Source of the DNA: Candidatus Hydrogenedens sp.
Lineage (GTDB): Bacteria > Hydrogenedentota > Hydrogenedentia > Hydrogenedentales > Hydrogenedentaceae
Assembly (NCBI GenBank): GCA_035378955.1
Contig: DAOSUS010000077.1
Span: forward strand, 1-14,375
DNA length: 14,375 bases
Direction: 5' to 3'
Positions 1 to 8,202 of this stretch are shown piece after piece (the stretch's first letter is position 1; every line of letters begins with the position of its first letter). A program made the position numbers and the translations under genes. The notes under the pieces were generated by a model, which saw nothing but the letters and a program-made list of their open reading frames with translations, ran no database searches and had not been told where the DNA came from.

Positions 1-960
1 GGTATATGCACAAATGATTAAATACAAATTACTCCAATTTTGAACGACATCTATATTGCTAATATCAAGCCCAGCGAAGAAAGCAAAACTCGGATTTAAT
101 CCGTCAAGATTAGATAAGTCTGTTATACCACCTTCCAATCCTAAACCTATTAATCCGGGATTGTCCTCATCAATATATGTAATGTTTGTCATGTTTGCAA
201 CATAATTATCCACTTCAGTCTGAGTTAATCCGCAATTTAATGAAAAGAAAACATTTAGGTTTTGGTCAACACTCCCTAAAGGAGTCCAATCATTTATAGG
301 GTTACTTCCTAACCATAATTGTTTTAAGTTGTTCAAACTATTTAAAAAACTAATATCTGTTATATTTTCTAATCCGCCAATGCTTAATATCTCTAAATTT
401 GTAAGAGAATTCAGGACTGCCAGGTCTGTATTATCCAGATTATTTACTCCTGTTATGAATGGGTCAAAATCATCATATAAAAAGAAACTCCCAAAACCAA
501 GATTTAACCCAATTAAATTTGTCAATAGAGATAAGCCAGATATATCAGATATCTGATTTATACCTATATCAAGATATTGCAAATTTGTAAGACCTGTTAT
601 GGCTGTAATATTTGTTATCTGGTTTTTCCCTAACATTAAATAAACCAGATTCGATAAACCACTTATAGGTGTTATATCTGTTATTGCATTCGATACAAGA
701 TTCAGATATACCAATGATGTGCATGCTTCTAACCCAGTTAGATCTGTAATCCCTAAATAAGAAGCATCTAATGTTGTAAAATTAGAGTTGGCTAACTCTG
801 TATCCTGTGGCGGGTCACTTAGCGGAACGCCTACTTGTGCTTCATACTGAGCCTTCACTGCTTCTAATAAATTAGAGTCATTAAAGGTAACATCCGCAGA
901 AAAAGCACTCAGAGACAGCAACGCAAAAGCCATCACTACCAATAAAAATTGTTTTTTCAT
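1..960 (-). CDS. Secreted leucine-rich-repeat protein (internalin-type LRR), 3' end outside window
   Basis: The frame is open from the ATG at 960 to the window edge (320 codons, no stop), so the C-terminus is missing. Residues 1-22 form a signal peptide (MKKQ, hydrophobic core, SAFSA before D23), so the protein is exported. From about residue 64 there are internalin-like repeats with a 22-residue period: the conserved leucines at 83, 105, 127 and 149 sit in NL.YL.L..N.I.DI..-type units. A non-repeat insert follows (about 155-180), then two more units (about 186-230) and a divergent one near 273-300. A good Shine-Dalgarno, AAGGAG at 973-968, lies 7 nt before the start and fixes it. Repeats of this kind make curved protein-binding surfaces. 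Inference: a cell-surface or secreted adhesion/recognition protein; the ligand is unknown. It has its own promoter and need not be cotranscribed with the aminotransferase upstream. Confidence 0.88.
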   Translation of the reverse strand, partial: MKKQFLLVVMAFALLSLSAFSADVTFNDSNLLEAVKAQYEAQVGVPLSDPPQDTELANSNFTTLDASYLGITDLTGLEACTSLVYLNLVSNAITDITPISGLSNLVYLMLGKNQITNITAITGLTNLQYLDIGINQISDISGLSLLTNLIGLNLGFGSFFLYDDFDPFITGVNNLDNTDLAVLNSLTNLEILSIGGLENITDISFLNSLNNLKQLWLGSNPINDWTPLGSVDQNLNVFFSLNCGLTQTEVDNYVANMTNITYIDEDNPGLIGLGLEGGITDLSNLDGLNPSFAFFAGLDISNIDVVQNWSNLYLIICAYT

Positions 961-1020
961 AATACATCTCCTTAAAAAATTTTAATTTTGTTTTATTTTC
1001 TGCCTAATTCATATACATAA

Positions 1021-1049
1021 TTTATACCACTTTTTTTATCAAATGTCAA
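1021..1049 (-). promoter_or_regulatory. Promoter of the LRR gene
   Basis: On the minus strand, TTGACA (1049-1044) is followed after 17 bp by TATAAA (1026-1021), close to the sigma-70 consensus with ideal spacing. It lies about 60 bp upstream of the LRR start codon, in the 132-bp gap behind the aminotransferase. No hairpin terminator is visible in that gap, so readthrough from upstream is also possible. Confidence 0.8.
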
Positions 1050-1092
1050 ATAAAAACTTAACATACTCAATAAATTTTACGCAGGTTTGTTT

Positions 1093-2448
1093 CTAATCCT
1101 TAAAGCAATTCTTGTTATTTATCTCTAACAGTGCTTCTTTTATTATATTTACAGATTGTAATAGTTTGTTTTTATCTTCATAACCATAAGAAACTCGCAT
1201 TTGATATTTTCCTTTCTCCGCCATACTGCCTTGAGAAGAAATACAATATATCCCCGGCAAATAAACAACCCTTGGCTTCTTTTCTTCTACATTATAATCC
1301 CATTCTTTAATACCTGAATTTCTCGATAACAATTTAAATAAGGAAGAATTGGTAATAGTCTCTACTCCTATAAAGGTTAGGTATAAATAAAAACCTGCAT
1401 CTCCACCCGTTATTGATTCTAAATAAGTCCCAATCTTTCGAATAATCTCATCCTTAAATAAAGTCCCTTTTTCTTTATACCCGTCATTTACAAACTTGAA
1501 TTGCTTTTTCCCATATTTTTTTATAAGTTCTGCCGATACTTCTTGTGTTATTAATGGAGCACTAAAGCCTACATCGCTGTTCCATTGTACCAATGCTTTG
1601 AGTAGATTACTACCTTGTGGACCCATAATAAAACCTATGCGTAATGAAGGAGCAAATATTTTTGACAGAGTACCTATCTCATAAACAGTCTCATCTTTAT
1701 CATAAACAGACGGGGAATTGGGTCGTTCTATTTCAGGATTATGAATAAGCCACTCATAGGCAAGGTCAAAAATAATAGGAATATATACATTATATTTTTT
1801 AGATAAATCCTGAACGCATGCTACAATATCCTTCCTCCTTCGATTGGAAATTATTGTGCAGGTCGGATTATTTACTGTTACAAAATAACAAAAAGATACA
1901 TGGATTCCCTGTTTTAAATATATTTCCAATGTTCTCTGTAATATATCAATATCGGGACCTTCTGTATTTTCTGGAATTGGTGCGATTTCAAAGCCATATC
2001 TCTCTAAGGTAGAGGTATATATATAATAAATAGGTTCTGCTGTAATTACCATACCTGGCTTCAGTATATTTGCAAGTCCTGTTAGTATACTTGTTGCACC
2101 ACTCACACCAATAATTATTTCCCGATTACCGAAATCAGGGATATCTCCTATCCATTGGTTGTCTCTTAACTCTTTGTAAAAATCTTTTATGACTCCAATT
2201 AATTGAGCAGAACCTTCAGGACTCCCATAATTTAATAAGTGGGGAGGGCGTGTATCCTCCTTCACAAGTGCAGAAACAATTTCTGCAAACTCATCATAAG
2301 AGATAGTATCTTCATTAACATAACCAACACCCAGATTAATATCTACACCGGGACGGAAATCCCTGGCAAACTCAGACATCATCTGGCTAACAGGTGAAGG
2401 TTCTGATGATTTCTTTCCATATTCAGAAAAAATACGCTGGTTTTCCAT
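1093..2448 (-). CDS. PLP-dependent aminotransferase, class I/II (fold type I)
   Basis: 451 residues, a usual length for class I/II aminotransferases. These transfer an amino group between an amino acid and a 2-oxo acid using pyridoxal phosphate in the cytoplasm. Visible landmarks in family order: YGSPEG (74-79) near the N-terminus, NNPT (193-196) with the cofactor-contacting Asn194, D228 and Y231 in FDLAY, the Schiff-base lysine K263 in LSKIFAPSLRIGF with R270, and R418 in MRVSYG, placed like the arginine that binds the substrate carboxylate. All catalytic residues are therefore present. The pattern resembles the aminoadipate/aromatic aminotransferase group, but I cannot assign the substrate. 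It starts 25 bp after the transglycosylase stop, so cotranscription is likely. No clear Shine-Dalgarno precedes the ATG. The functional link to the cell-wall enzyme is unclear. Confidence 0.9.
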   Translation of the reverse strand: MENQRIFSEYGKKSSEPSPVSQMMSEFARDFRPGVDINLGVGYVNEDTISYDEFAEIVSALVKEDTRPPHLLNYGSPEGSAQLIGVIKDFYKELRDNQWIGDIPDFGNREIIIGVSGATSILTGLANILKPGMVITAEPIYYIYTSTLERYGFEIAPIPENTEGPDIDILQRTLEIYLKQGIHVSFCYFVTVNNPTCTIISNRRRKDIVACVQDLSKKYNVYIPIIFDLAYEWLIHNPEIERPNSPSVYDKDETVYEIGTLSKIFAPSLRIGFIMGPQGSNLLKALVQWNSDVGFSAPLITQEVSAELIKKYGKKQFKFVNDGYKEKGTLFKDEIIRKIGTYLESITGGDAGFYLYLTFIGVETITNSSLFKLLSRNSGIKEWDYNVEEKKPRVVYLPGIYCISSQGSMAEKGKYQMRVSYGYEDKNKLLQSVNIIKEALLEINNKNCFKD

Positions 2449-2473
2449 ATTAAATTACTTCAAAATGAGGTTT

Positions 2474-3529
2474 TTAACTCGTTTTCTCTACTTTTTGAAC
2501 CAATTCCGTTCTAACTGGATATGTCCGATTTTCATAACTTATATAATAATATGGTGCTTGTTCTACTACATCATCAGCAGGCTGACGCAATCCACTTTTA
2601 AAATATACCATATATTTTTTGCCCGAATTTACCCCTGCCGTTGAGATAATTCGCCTCGTTGTAGTTGTAGTAATTTTTCCACTGATTCGACTTGCATAGT
2701 AATTAGCATCTAATTTAAGGCCTAATTTTGATTTAACTAATTTTACATAATTTACTGTTTCACTAAAAGGAGGAATTCCCTCATATTTTTTTACATTTTC
2801 AGGTCCTGCATTATAACCTGCCAGAGCAAAGTCAATATTCCCATTGAATAAATCTAACATTCTACTTAAATACTGCACACCACCAGCTATATTTTGGGCT
2901 GGGTCAAATATATCGGTAACCCCCATTTCTACAGCAGTTGCGGGCATTAACTGCATCAAACCACAAGCGCCTGCATTAGAAACCGCATTGGGATTAAAAG
3001 CACTTTCTACTTCCATTACTGCCCATATTAATTTTTCATCCACCTGGTAATACTGACTGCATTCTTTTATGATTTTCTGAATTGCTTCAAAGTTATATAT
3101 CTTTCCTTTATACAAATGCTCAAACTTCTTTGAAACATGGACCGGTTCCAAAGGCACAATTATGGCATAGCCACTATTTTCTGTAGAATCTTTTGTTATA
3201 CTTTCTTTTTTCGTTGTTTGTTGTGTATTGGGAGATTTTTTAAAATATACCTCTTTATATTCACTTTTTGAACGATACTTTTGGGGACGATTTGTAAAAA
3301 CCAGTGTACCATCCTTTCGCTGGAATTGATATAATCCCTTTTCTCGAGAACGGTCAGCATAGGCTTCTTTTAAATCTATCTTATATATCTTTGTCCCTTG
3401 CGAAGAGATTTCCTTTGTCTTTTGCTCTGAAGATACATGGGGTTCGGTAAAAACCAATTTAGATATAAGCAGTAAGAAAGACAAACAGGATATACTTCTA
3501 TAAAACAATCTTTTCTGTGTCACTAACAT
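2474..3529 (-). CDS. Exported lytic transglycosylase (SLT domain) with N-terminal DUF4124-like segment
   Basis: 351 residues. An N-terminal hydrophobic stretch after MLVTQKRLFYRS (about 12-28) is a signal peptide or membrane anchor, placing the enzyme in the periplasm. Residues about 64-82 (GLYQFQRKDGTLVFTNRP) look like the short DUF4124-type 'Y.w.d..G...ft..P' motif often found in front of SLT domains. The SLT/goose-lysozyme-like domain spans about 146-270: ESAFNPNAVS with predicted catalytic Glu175, then GACGLMQLMP (187-196), GG..YL, and AGYNAGP (237-243). Family members cleave the MurNAc-GlcNAc bond of peptidoglycan and form 1,6-anhydro-MurNAc ends, for wall remodelling or recycling. A basic tail of about 80 residues follows. 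A near-consensus promoter lies just upstream. The SD is weak (AGGA about 11 nt before the ATG). Confidence 0.92.
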   Translation of the reverse strand: MLVTQKRLFYRSISCLSFLLLISKLVFTEPHVSSEQKTKEISSQGTKIYKIDLKEAYADRSREKGLYQFQRKDGTLVFTNRPQKYRSKSEYKEVYFKKSPNTQQTTKKESITKDSTENSGYAIIVPLEPVHVSKKFEHLYKGKIYNFEAIQKIIKECSQYYQVDEKLIWAVMEVESAFNPNAVSNAGACGLMQLMPATAVEMGVTDIFDPAQNIAGGVQYLSRMLDLFNGNIDFALAGYNAGPENVKKYEGIPPFSETVNYVKLVKSKLGLKLDANYYASRISGKITTTTTRRIISTAGVNSGKKYMVYFKSGLRQPADDVVEQAPYYYISYENRTYPVRTELVQKVEKTS

Positions 3530-3567
3530 TAATTTTTTTCCTGATAAAACTTTTATATTCCACTATA

Positions 3568-3597
3568 ATAATAGAAAAAAACTATTATTTTTGTCAA
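3568..3597 (-). promoter_or_regulatory. Promoter of the transglycosylase/aminotransferase unit
   Basis: TTGACA (3597-3592) followed after 18 bp by TATTAT (3573-3568) on the minus strand, about 40 bp upstream of the transglycosylase ATG. It sits in the 86-bp gap behind the beta-helix gene. The -10 region is a run of overlapping TATTAT/TATAGT-like options, so the exact -10 is uncertain. Confidence 0.65.
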
Positions 3598-3615
3598 TAA
3601 ATTATTAGAGAGAAT

Positions 3616-4926
3616 TCATTTTTCAAGTTTTTTAATAATTAATGCATCTACTTTTTTTGATGTTTTGTTCTCGATGGATAAAAGACTATTCCCTTTTATC
3701 AGAATAGTTCCCCTTACTTTCTGTATATCACAATTTTTATCTACCGTATCAAACTCCACAGGCTTCCTCATGTAAACATCAAACACTATACAATTATTAA
3801 AAAGGACATTTCCAATATCTGAAGTTATAGATTTCCGCCATTGGTTAATTTTAATAGGATAACCTTTTTGTTTATCTGGCGTATTGAAACATATACATGA
3901 ATCGAATATCACATCCAAACCTTTTGATGATTTATCATAAACCACAATACCCCCTCTTTTTGAACCCTCAATGTAGCAGTTCTTAAAAATTAATTCACCT
4001 TTAGGTCCATCTTCAGAAACAGCCCCTACGGCAATTCCATGGTCATTATCATTTTTCATTATGCAATTTTCTATGTTTATAGAAACAGGAGTGGATGTCT
4101 GTTTTAAATTTTTTAAATATACCAAAACTCCCGCCCCTTTATTGGCGTTTATATAACAATTTTTCATCATAATATTTGTCAGTTGCTCATCATCCCCATT
4201 AGGTTCAAAGTCAATTCCTGCTTCAGGTGCTGTACCAGATGTATTTAATAAAGAACAATTTTCGATAGTTAAATTTTTAGCACTAATAACGCTAATACCC
4301 TGACGGTGATTATCATCACATATTACATCTTTAATAACTATATTTTCACAATAATTCTGTTTATGGGTAGCACCAATATAAATTCCATCACCTCCGCTAC
4401 TTTCGCATCGAATCCCTTCAATAATAACATTTTTACAACCCGTCAGGGATAAAGCCATTCGCCATTCTGCAGGCTCGTACTCTTTTTTATTCTGATAATC
4501 TTTTTTATGCATTCTTAAAGCTGCACCGTAACCTGAAATCACTAAATTTTCAACATTATCGGCAGAAAATAATGAATCTCCCCTCCCCTTAAACTCCCCT
4601 TTTTTAGCAAGAATAATTACCCCGGGTAAAAGTGTAATTTTTTGATTTGAGTGCAATTTTATCGGCTTAACAATCCAGGGGACACCCATATTAGGAATTA
4701 CAATCTCCTTTGCCCCTGAATCTATCGCTGATTGTAAATAATCTGTTGCATCCTCCGCATTAAATCCCCACCATACAGGACTTGCCCATATAAATTTTCT
4801 TTGTTGAACTTGTAAAACAGCATTTTGATTTGTTTGATACAACGAAATTGGGTCCTCAATATCATAAGCATAGACATTAAATATACAAAAGAAACTGATT
4901 AAAAACAACATGCACTTGTTAATCAT
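3616..4926 (-). CDS. Secreted right-handed parallel beta-helix protein
   Basis: 436 residues with a clear signal peptide (1-20, hydrophobic core ending VYA before Y21). Residues about 100-390 form repeated beta-helix coils (PbH1 / pectate-lyase-like fold). Each coil has a glycine-hydrophobic turn (GDGI 179, RQGIS 208, EAGID 235, GAGV 264, DHGIA 295, RGGIV 324) and a following NC or SC step. Residues 55-80 (NAEDATDYLQSAIDSGAKEI) match the start common in beta-helix glycan-active proteins, where an early 'D...lq.Ai..g...v.iP' strand caps the helix. The family includes polysaccharide lyases, glycoside hydrolases and non-catalytic adhesins. I see no diagnostic catalytic set, so enzyme activity is an inference only. 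SD AAAGGGA lies just upstream of the chosen ATG. An upstream ATG (near 4944) is out of frame and closes quickly. Confidence 0.85.
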   Translation of the reverse strand: MINKCMLFLISFFCIFNVYAYDIEDPISLYQTNQNAVLQVQQRKFIWASPVWWGFNAEDATDYLQSAIDSGAKEIVIPNMGVPWIVKPIKLHSNQKITLLPGVIILAKKGEFKGRGDSLFSADNVENLVISGYGAALRMHKKDYQNKKEYEPAEWRMALSLTGCKNVIIEGIRCESSGGDGIYIGATHKQNYCENIVIKDVICDDNHRQGISVISAKNLTIENCSLLNTSGTAPEAGIDFEPNGDDEQLTNIMMKNCYINANKGAGVLVYLKNLKQTSTPVSINIENCIMKNDNDHGIAVGAVSEDGPKGELIFKNCYIEGSKRGGIVVYDKSSKGLDVIFDSCICFNTPDKQKGYPIKINQWRKSITSDIGNVLFNNCIVFDVYMRKPVEFDTVDKNCDIQKVRGTILIKGNSLLSIENKTSKKVDALIIKKLEK

Positions 4927-5013
4927 TTTTTTCCCTTTGATTCATGGTTTAATCCTGAAAATAAATATTGAAATATGCTAAACTAATACCCATCCTAATA
5001 ACAATTTAGGTAA

Positions 5014-5035
5014 TATACTATTCGAATTTAAGGAG
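5014..5035 (+). promoter_or_regulatory. Candidate -10 and ribosome binding site for pgi
   Basis: TATACT at 5014-5019 is a plausible -10 for pgi, but the sequence 17 bp upstream is not a recognisable -35, so the promoter is weak or activator-dependent. AAGGAG at 5030-5035 lies 7 nt before the ATG and supports that start. A short inverted repeat, CCTAA (4994-4998) / TTAGG (5006-5010), occupies the expected -35 position. It could be an operator but is short enough to be chance. This 116-bp gap separates pgi from the divergent beta-helix gene. Confidence 0.4.
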
Positions 5036-5042
5036 AAATATT

Positions 5043-6428
5043 ATGAAGCATAACATATCTATTGACATATCTTTATGTCATGCCAATAAAATAAGTCAAA
5101 CACACGGTTTCACAGATAATGAGTTGCAAGAGTTAGATACCTTAATTAAGCAATATCATAAATCTATATTACAAGAGCGGGAAGAAAAAAAATATGGTTT
5201 TTTTGAACTTTATAAAGATAAAACGACCCGCGAAAAAATTAAAAATATTTCATCTGAATTTCTAAATCGTGGAATTGAAAATTTAGTAATATTGGGAATT
5301 GGTGGCTCTGCTTTAGGAATTACTGCCCTTAATACGGCACTCAATGCTCCTTATTACAATTTATTATCTTTCGAAGAAAGGAAGGGTTATCCCCGTTTAT
5401 TTGTAATGGATAATATTGACCCCATAACTTTCAAACGAATGATGAAATTATGTCCACCTCATAATACATTATACAATGCTATATCGAAATCTGGTGAAAC
5501 CGCAGAAACAATGTGCCAATTGCTTATCATATTACAGGAATTAGAAAAAACATTAGGGCACGAAAAAATAAAAGAACATCTTGTTATAACAACAAGCCCA
5601 AGGGGTAAAGACGCCCCTAAAAGTTTATTACATCCCGTAGCTGATAAATATGGTATTACCCAATTCGAAATTCCTTTAAATGTAGGTGGACGATTTTCTG
5701 TATTTTCTCCAGTAGGTCTATTCCCTTCTGCAATGTTAGGTTTCGATGTAGAAGCCCTTGCAGAAGGATGCGCCGAAATGGATACTCTATGTTCAAAGGA
5801 ATCCGTTCAAGAAAATCCAGCCTATCAATTCGCTGGCATTCATTATATTCTTGATAAAAATAAAGGTAAAAAAATATCCGTGATGATGCCCTATTCAGAC
5901 CGTTTGAAAGATATTGCGGATTGGTATTGCCAACTCTGGGCAGAAAGTTTAGGAAAAAAGGAGGACATTAATGGGAATACCATTTTCAATGGACAGACAC
6001 CCGTCAAAGCGTTAGGTGCAACTGACCAACATTCTCAAATACAGCTATATCGTGAAGGACCTAACGATAAAATAATCAATTTAATTTCTGTGGAAAACGC
6101 AGGAGAAAAATTACCTGTTCCTGATATGTTAGATGAAATACAGGAATTGGAATATATAAGAGGTCAAAGCATGAATGATTTATTATTTGCAGAGTTTCAA
6201 GGGACTAAAGACGCCCTGACATTAAGTCAGCGTCCTGTTATACATATACAAATGAAGGAAATATCCGAATTTTCTGTGGCTCAATTATTATATATGTTAG
6301 AAGTTGCCACAGCCATGGCAGGCAAATTATACAAAGTAAATGCGTTTAACCAACCCGGCGTTGAAGAAGGTAAAAAAATAGCCCGTCAGTTAATGTTAGA
6401 GATGAAAAAGGGAAAAAACATCAAATGA
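5043..6428 (+). CDS. pgi: Glucose-6-phosphate isomerase
   Basis: 461 residues, the compact bacterial form. It interconverts glucose 6-phosphate and fructose 6-phosphate in glycolysis and gluconeogenesis in the cytoplasm. Motifs in order: GIGGSALG (85-92) and SKSGETAET (148-156), which bind the sugar phosphate; GGRFSVFSPVG (215-225), the family signature; Glu301 in WAESLGK, the likely base for isomerisation; GATDQHSQ (325-332) with His330, implicated in ring opening; and QPGVEEGKK (437-445) with the conserved active-site lysine at 444. Nothing essential is missing, so the gene should be functional. The start is supported by AAGGAG 7 nt upstream. The gene is divergent from the beta-helix gene and followed after 50 bp by the unknown membrane protein, with no terminator visible between them. 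Confidence 0.97.
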   Translation: MKHNISIDISLCHANKISQTHGFTDNELQELDTLIKQYHKSILQEREEKKYGFFELYKDKTTREKIKNISSEFLNRGIENLVILGIGGSALGITALNTALNAPYYNLLSFEERKGYPRLFVMDNIDPITFKRMMKLCPPHNTLYNAISKSGETAETMCQLLIILQELEKTLGHEKIKEHLVITTSPRGKDAPKSLLHPVADKYGITQFEIPLNVGGRFSVFSPVGLFPSAMLGFDVEALAEGCAEMDTLCSKESVQENPAYQFAGIHYILDKNKGKKISVMMPYSDRLKDIADWYCQLWAESLGKKEDINGNTIFNGQTPVKALGATDQHSQIQLYREGPNDKIINLISVENAGEKLPVPDMLDEIQELEYIRGQSMNDLLFAEFQGTKDALTLSQRPVIHIQMKEISEFSVAQLLYMLEVATAMAGKLYKVNAFNQPGVEEGKKIARQLMLEMKKGKNIK

Positions 6429-6478
6429 ATGTTAAAATACCATCTTTTTAAAAATTTGCTTATCATTACGCTTTTTCA

Positions 6479-8098
6479 ATGAATAATACAAACAACGAAA
6501 TAAAATCTGATAACCTAAACCAACAATCTGTTGAAATACCCCCATCTTTTGACTATATCTTTTTGGCAAGAAGAAAAAAATCATTTCGATACATGATTTT
6601 TTCGGTTGTAATACTAACTTTCTGTTTATGGTTTTCAGACCGATATTTACGATTTGACTTAGATGAAACAAAATATCGTGTTGCCTTAACACTGGAAAAA
6701 GAATCCGCTCGTCCTATAATGCGAAATATAGCTACAAAAGTGCTATCGAATCCTGTTTTATTAGATGACCCAAGATATTCCCAATATTTAGAATTTCTTG
6801 CCTTGATTGAAGAAGATGATGCGGTTCAAAAACTTTTTCAGGATATTTATAATATTAGTAATATTAATACATCATTATTAACAAATTATATAACTAAACT
6901 CTATTTTTTCGGAGATTACCAAAAAGCAAGAGAATTAATTAAAGAGGCTCAGAGCCTTCCTCCAAATAATTCTTTATTAGGGTATATAGAATCTGCAATG
7001 GTTATCACACCCGGAACAACTGACGAAAAAACCTTTGCAGAAGGTATATCTATAATTGCAAAAGAAAATCGTAGTGGAAACCCAGTTATTTTCCCCGAAC
7101 CCTACTGGCATAGTACCTTACCCAAATATACTTACTCTTATTACATGCAAAAATATAATATTCTGAATCATTGTTTAGCACCTTTATACAAATTGTATTC
7201 ATATATACTTACACAAATAGAAACCAATTTAAAGCAGAAGAACATTCAAAATACTCAAATATGGTTAGAAGAATTGTTTTTAATGGGAAAAAGAATAGGA
7301 ATGAGTATAAATCCTGATAATATTTACTCAAGTTTACCTATATGTATTTTTTCCTTGAAACTACAAAAAGATGTTCTATCAACATATAGTAAATTCTCGA
7401 AATCAATTCATTCACCAATCCTTGCAAAAGAAACAAGCAAATTAAATCATATATCAAATTTATTAGAACTATCAGACCATCTGGAAGAAAAAAGAAAATT
7501 GGAGTTTGAAAATAGCCGCGAAAATAGAATAAAAGCAATTTGTTTCGTCCTTTTGGGACTTATTGAATTAACATTTATTTATTTTATAGTTAAATTCTTC
7601 TATTATCTAATATCCAGGTCTCAATCTAATTTACTTTTACTTAAATTCTCAAATTCCGTCAATATCTATGTCATCTTCTGGTCTCTTATTGTATTTATAT
7701 TTTTATTTTATTCTCTATATTCCAATCGAATTATTTTAAAAAGTTTTTTTGTCATGAATTGTCTATGGGCATTATGGCTTATTTCCCCTATGTTTATTCT
7801 ACTCTTTTCTTCCTTTCACAAAAAAAATTCCAATAAAATTTATATCGATACGGAAGAAAAAGAAAAAAATTATGAATCAAAACCTAAAAGAGGGCATTCA
7901 ATCCTTTATTTCTTTATCTTAATGGAAAAACTATCAGGAATACTTTTAGGTTTCTATACCACTTTGATTTGTATTTTATTCTTAACATTTCGTATATTTT
8001 ATTTCTCTTATCCATTCCAGTTAAATTTAATTTGGGACTTAACAAGAATTGAAGAAATAAATTTAATAAAGGATTTTTTGTCCTTTATTCATTCTTGA
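6479..8098 (+). CDS. Unrecognised five-helix membrane protein with an alpha-helical, TPR-like soluble region
   Basis: 539 residues; I do not recognise a family. A hydrophilic N-terminus (1-35) is followed by one membrane segment (about 37-55). A large soluble region then runs to about residue 350, with one stretch like a TPR helix pair (about 138-165, GDYQKARELIKEAQSLPPN). Four further hydrophobic segments follow, at about 352-374, 395-413, 421-444 and 484-508. The last two flank a charged, lysine/glutamate-rich loop (447-472). The layout suggests an inner-membrane protein with one large domain on one side. No catalytic motif is visible. It follows pgi by 50 bp, so cotranscription is possible, but a link to sugar metabolism is only positional. 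No Shine-Dalgarno lies within 20 nt of the ATG, so the exact start is less certain; the reading frame itself is long and clean. Confidence 0.75.
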   Translation: MNNTNNEIKSDNLNQQSVEIPPSFDYIFLARRKKSFRYMIFSVVILTFCLWFSDRYLRFDLDETKYRVALTLEKESARPIMRNIATKVLSNPVLLDDPRYSQYLEFLALIEEDDAVQKLFQDIYNISNINTSLLTNYITKLYFFGDYQKARELIKEAQSLPPNNSLLGYIESAMVITPGTTDEKTFAEGISIIAKENRSGNPVIFPEPYWHSTLPKYTYSYYMQKYNILNHCLAPLYKLYSYILTQIETNLKQKNIQNTQIWLEELFLMGKRIGMSINPDNIYSSLPICIFSLKLQKDVLSTYSKFSKSIHSPILAKETSKLNHISNLLELSDHLEEKRKLEFENSRENRIKAICFVLLGLIELTFIYFIVKFFYYLISRSQSNLLLLKFSNSVNIYVIFWSLIVFIFLFYSLYSNRIILKSFFVMNCLWALWLISPMFILLFSSFHKKNSNKIYIDTEEKEKNYESKPKRGHSILYFFILMEKLSGILLGFYTTLICILFLTFRIFYFSYPFQLNLIWDLTRIEEINLIKDFLSFIHS

Positions 8099-8124
8099 CA
8101 TAGGTTATTAAATTTACATATAAT
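8095..8124 (+). promoter_or_regulatory. Promoter of the response regulator/kinase unit
   Basis: TTGACA (8095-8100), 18-bp spacer, TATAAT (8119-8124): both hexamers match the sigma-70 consensus. The -35 box contains the TGA stop codon (8096-8098) of the preceding membrane-protein gene. The leader is then about 70 nt, ending in a strong SD, AAGGAGG (8188-8194), 8 nt before the response-regulator ATG. Confidence 0.82.
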
Positions 8125-8202
8125 AAATGCTAATCTAATTAATAATGTTAAATATGAAATTATTACTAAACAAAAACCTTATTACTTAAGGAGGTTAATA
8201 AC

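Noticed and set aside
329..556. 75-codon plus-strand frame inside the LRR region
   Set aside because: It is antisense to the clear LRR coding frame, with no SD and low-complexity composition; it mirrors the repeats.
961..1092. Possible terminator after the aminotransferase gene
   Set aside because: No stem followed by a U-tract could be found on the minus strand in this gap.
6432..6692. 86-codon minus-strand frame across the pgi/membrane-protein junction
   Set aside because: It overlaps the start of the membrane-protein gene in antisense, with no supporting promoter or SD.
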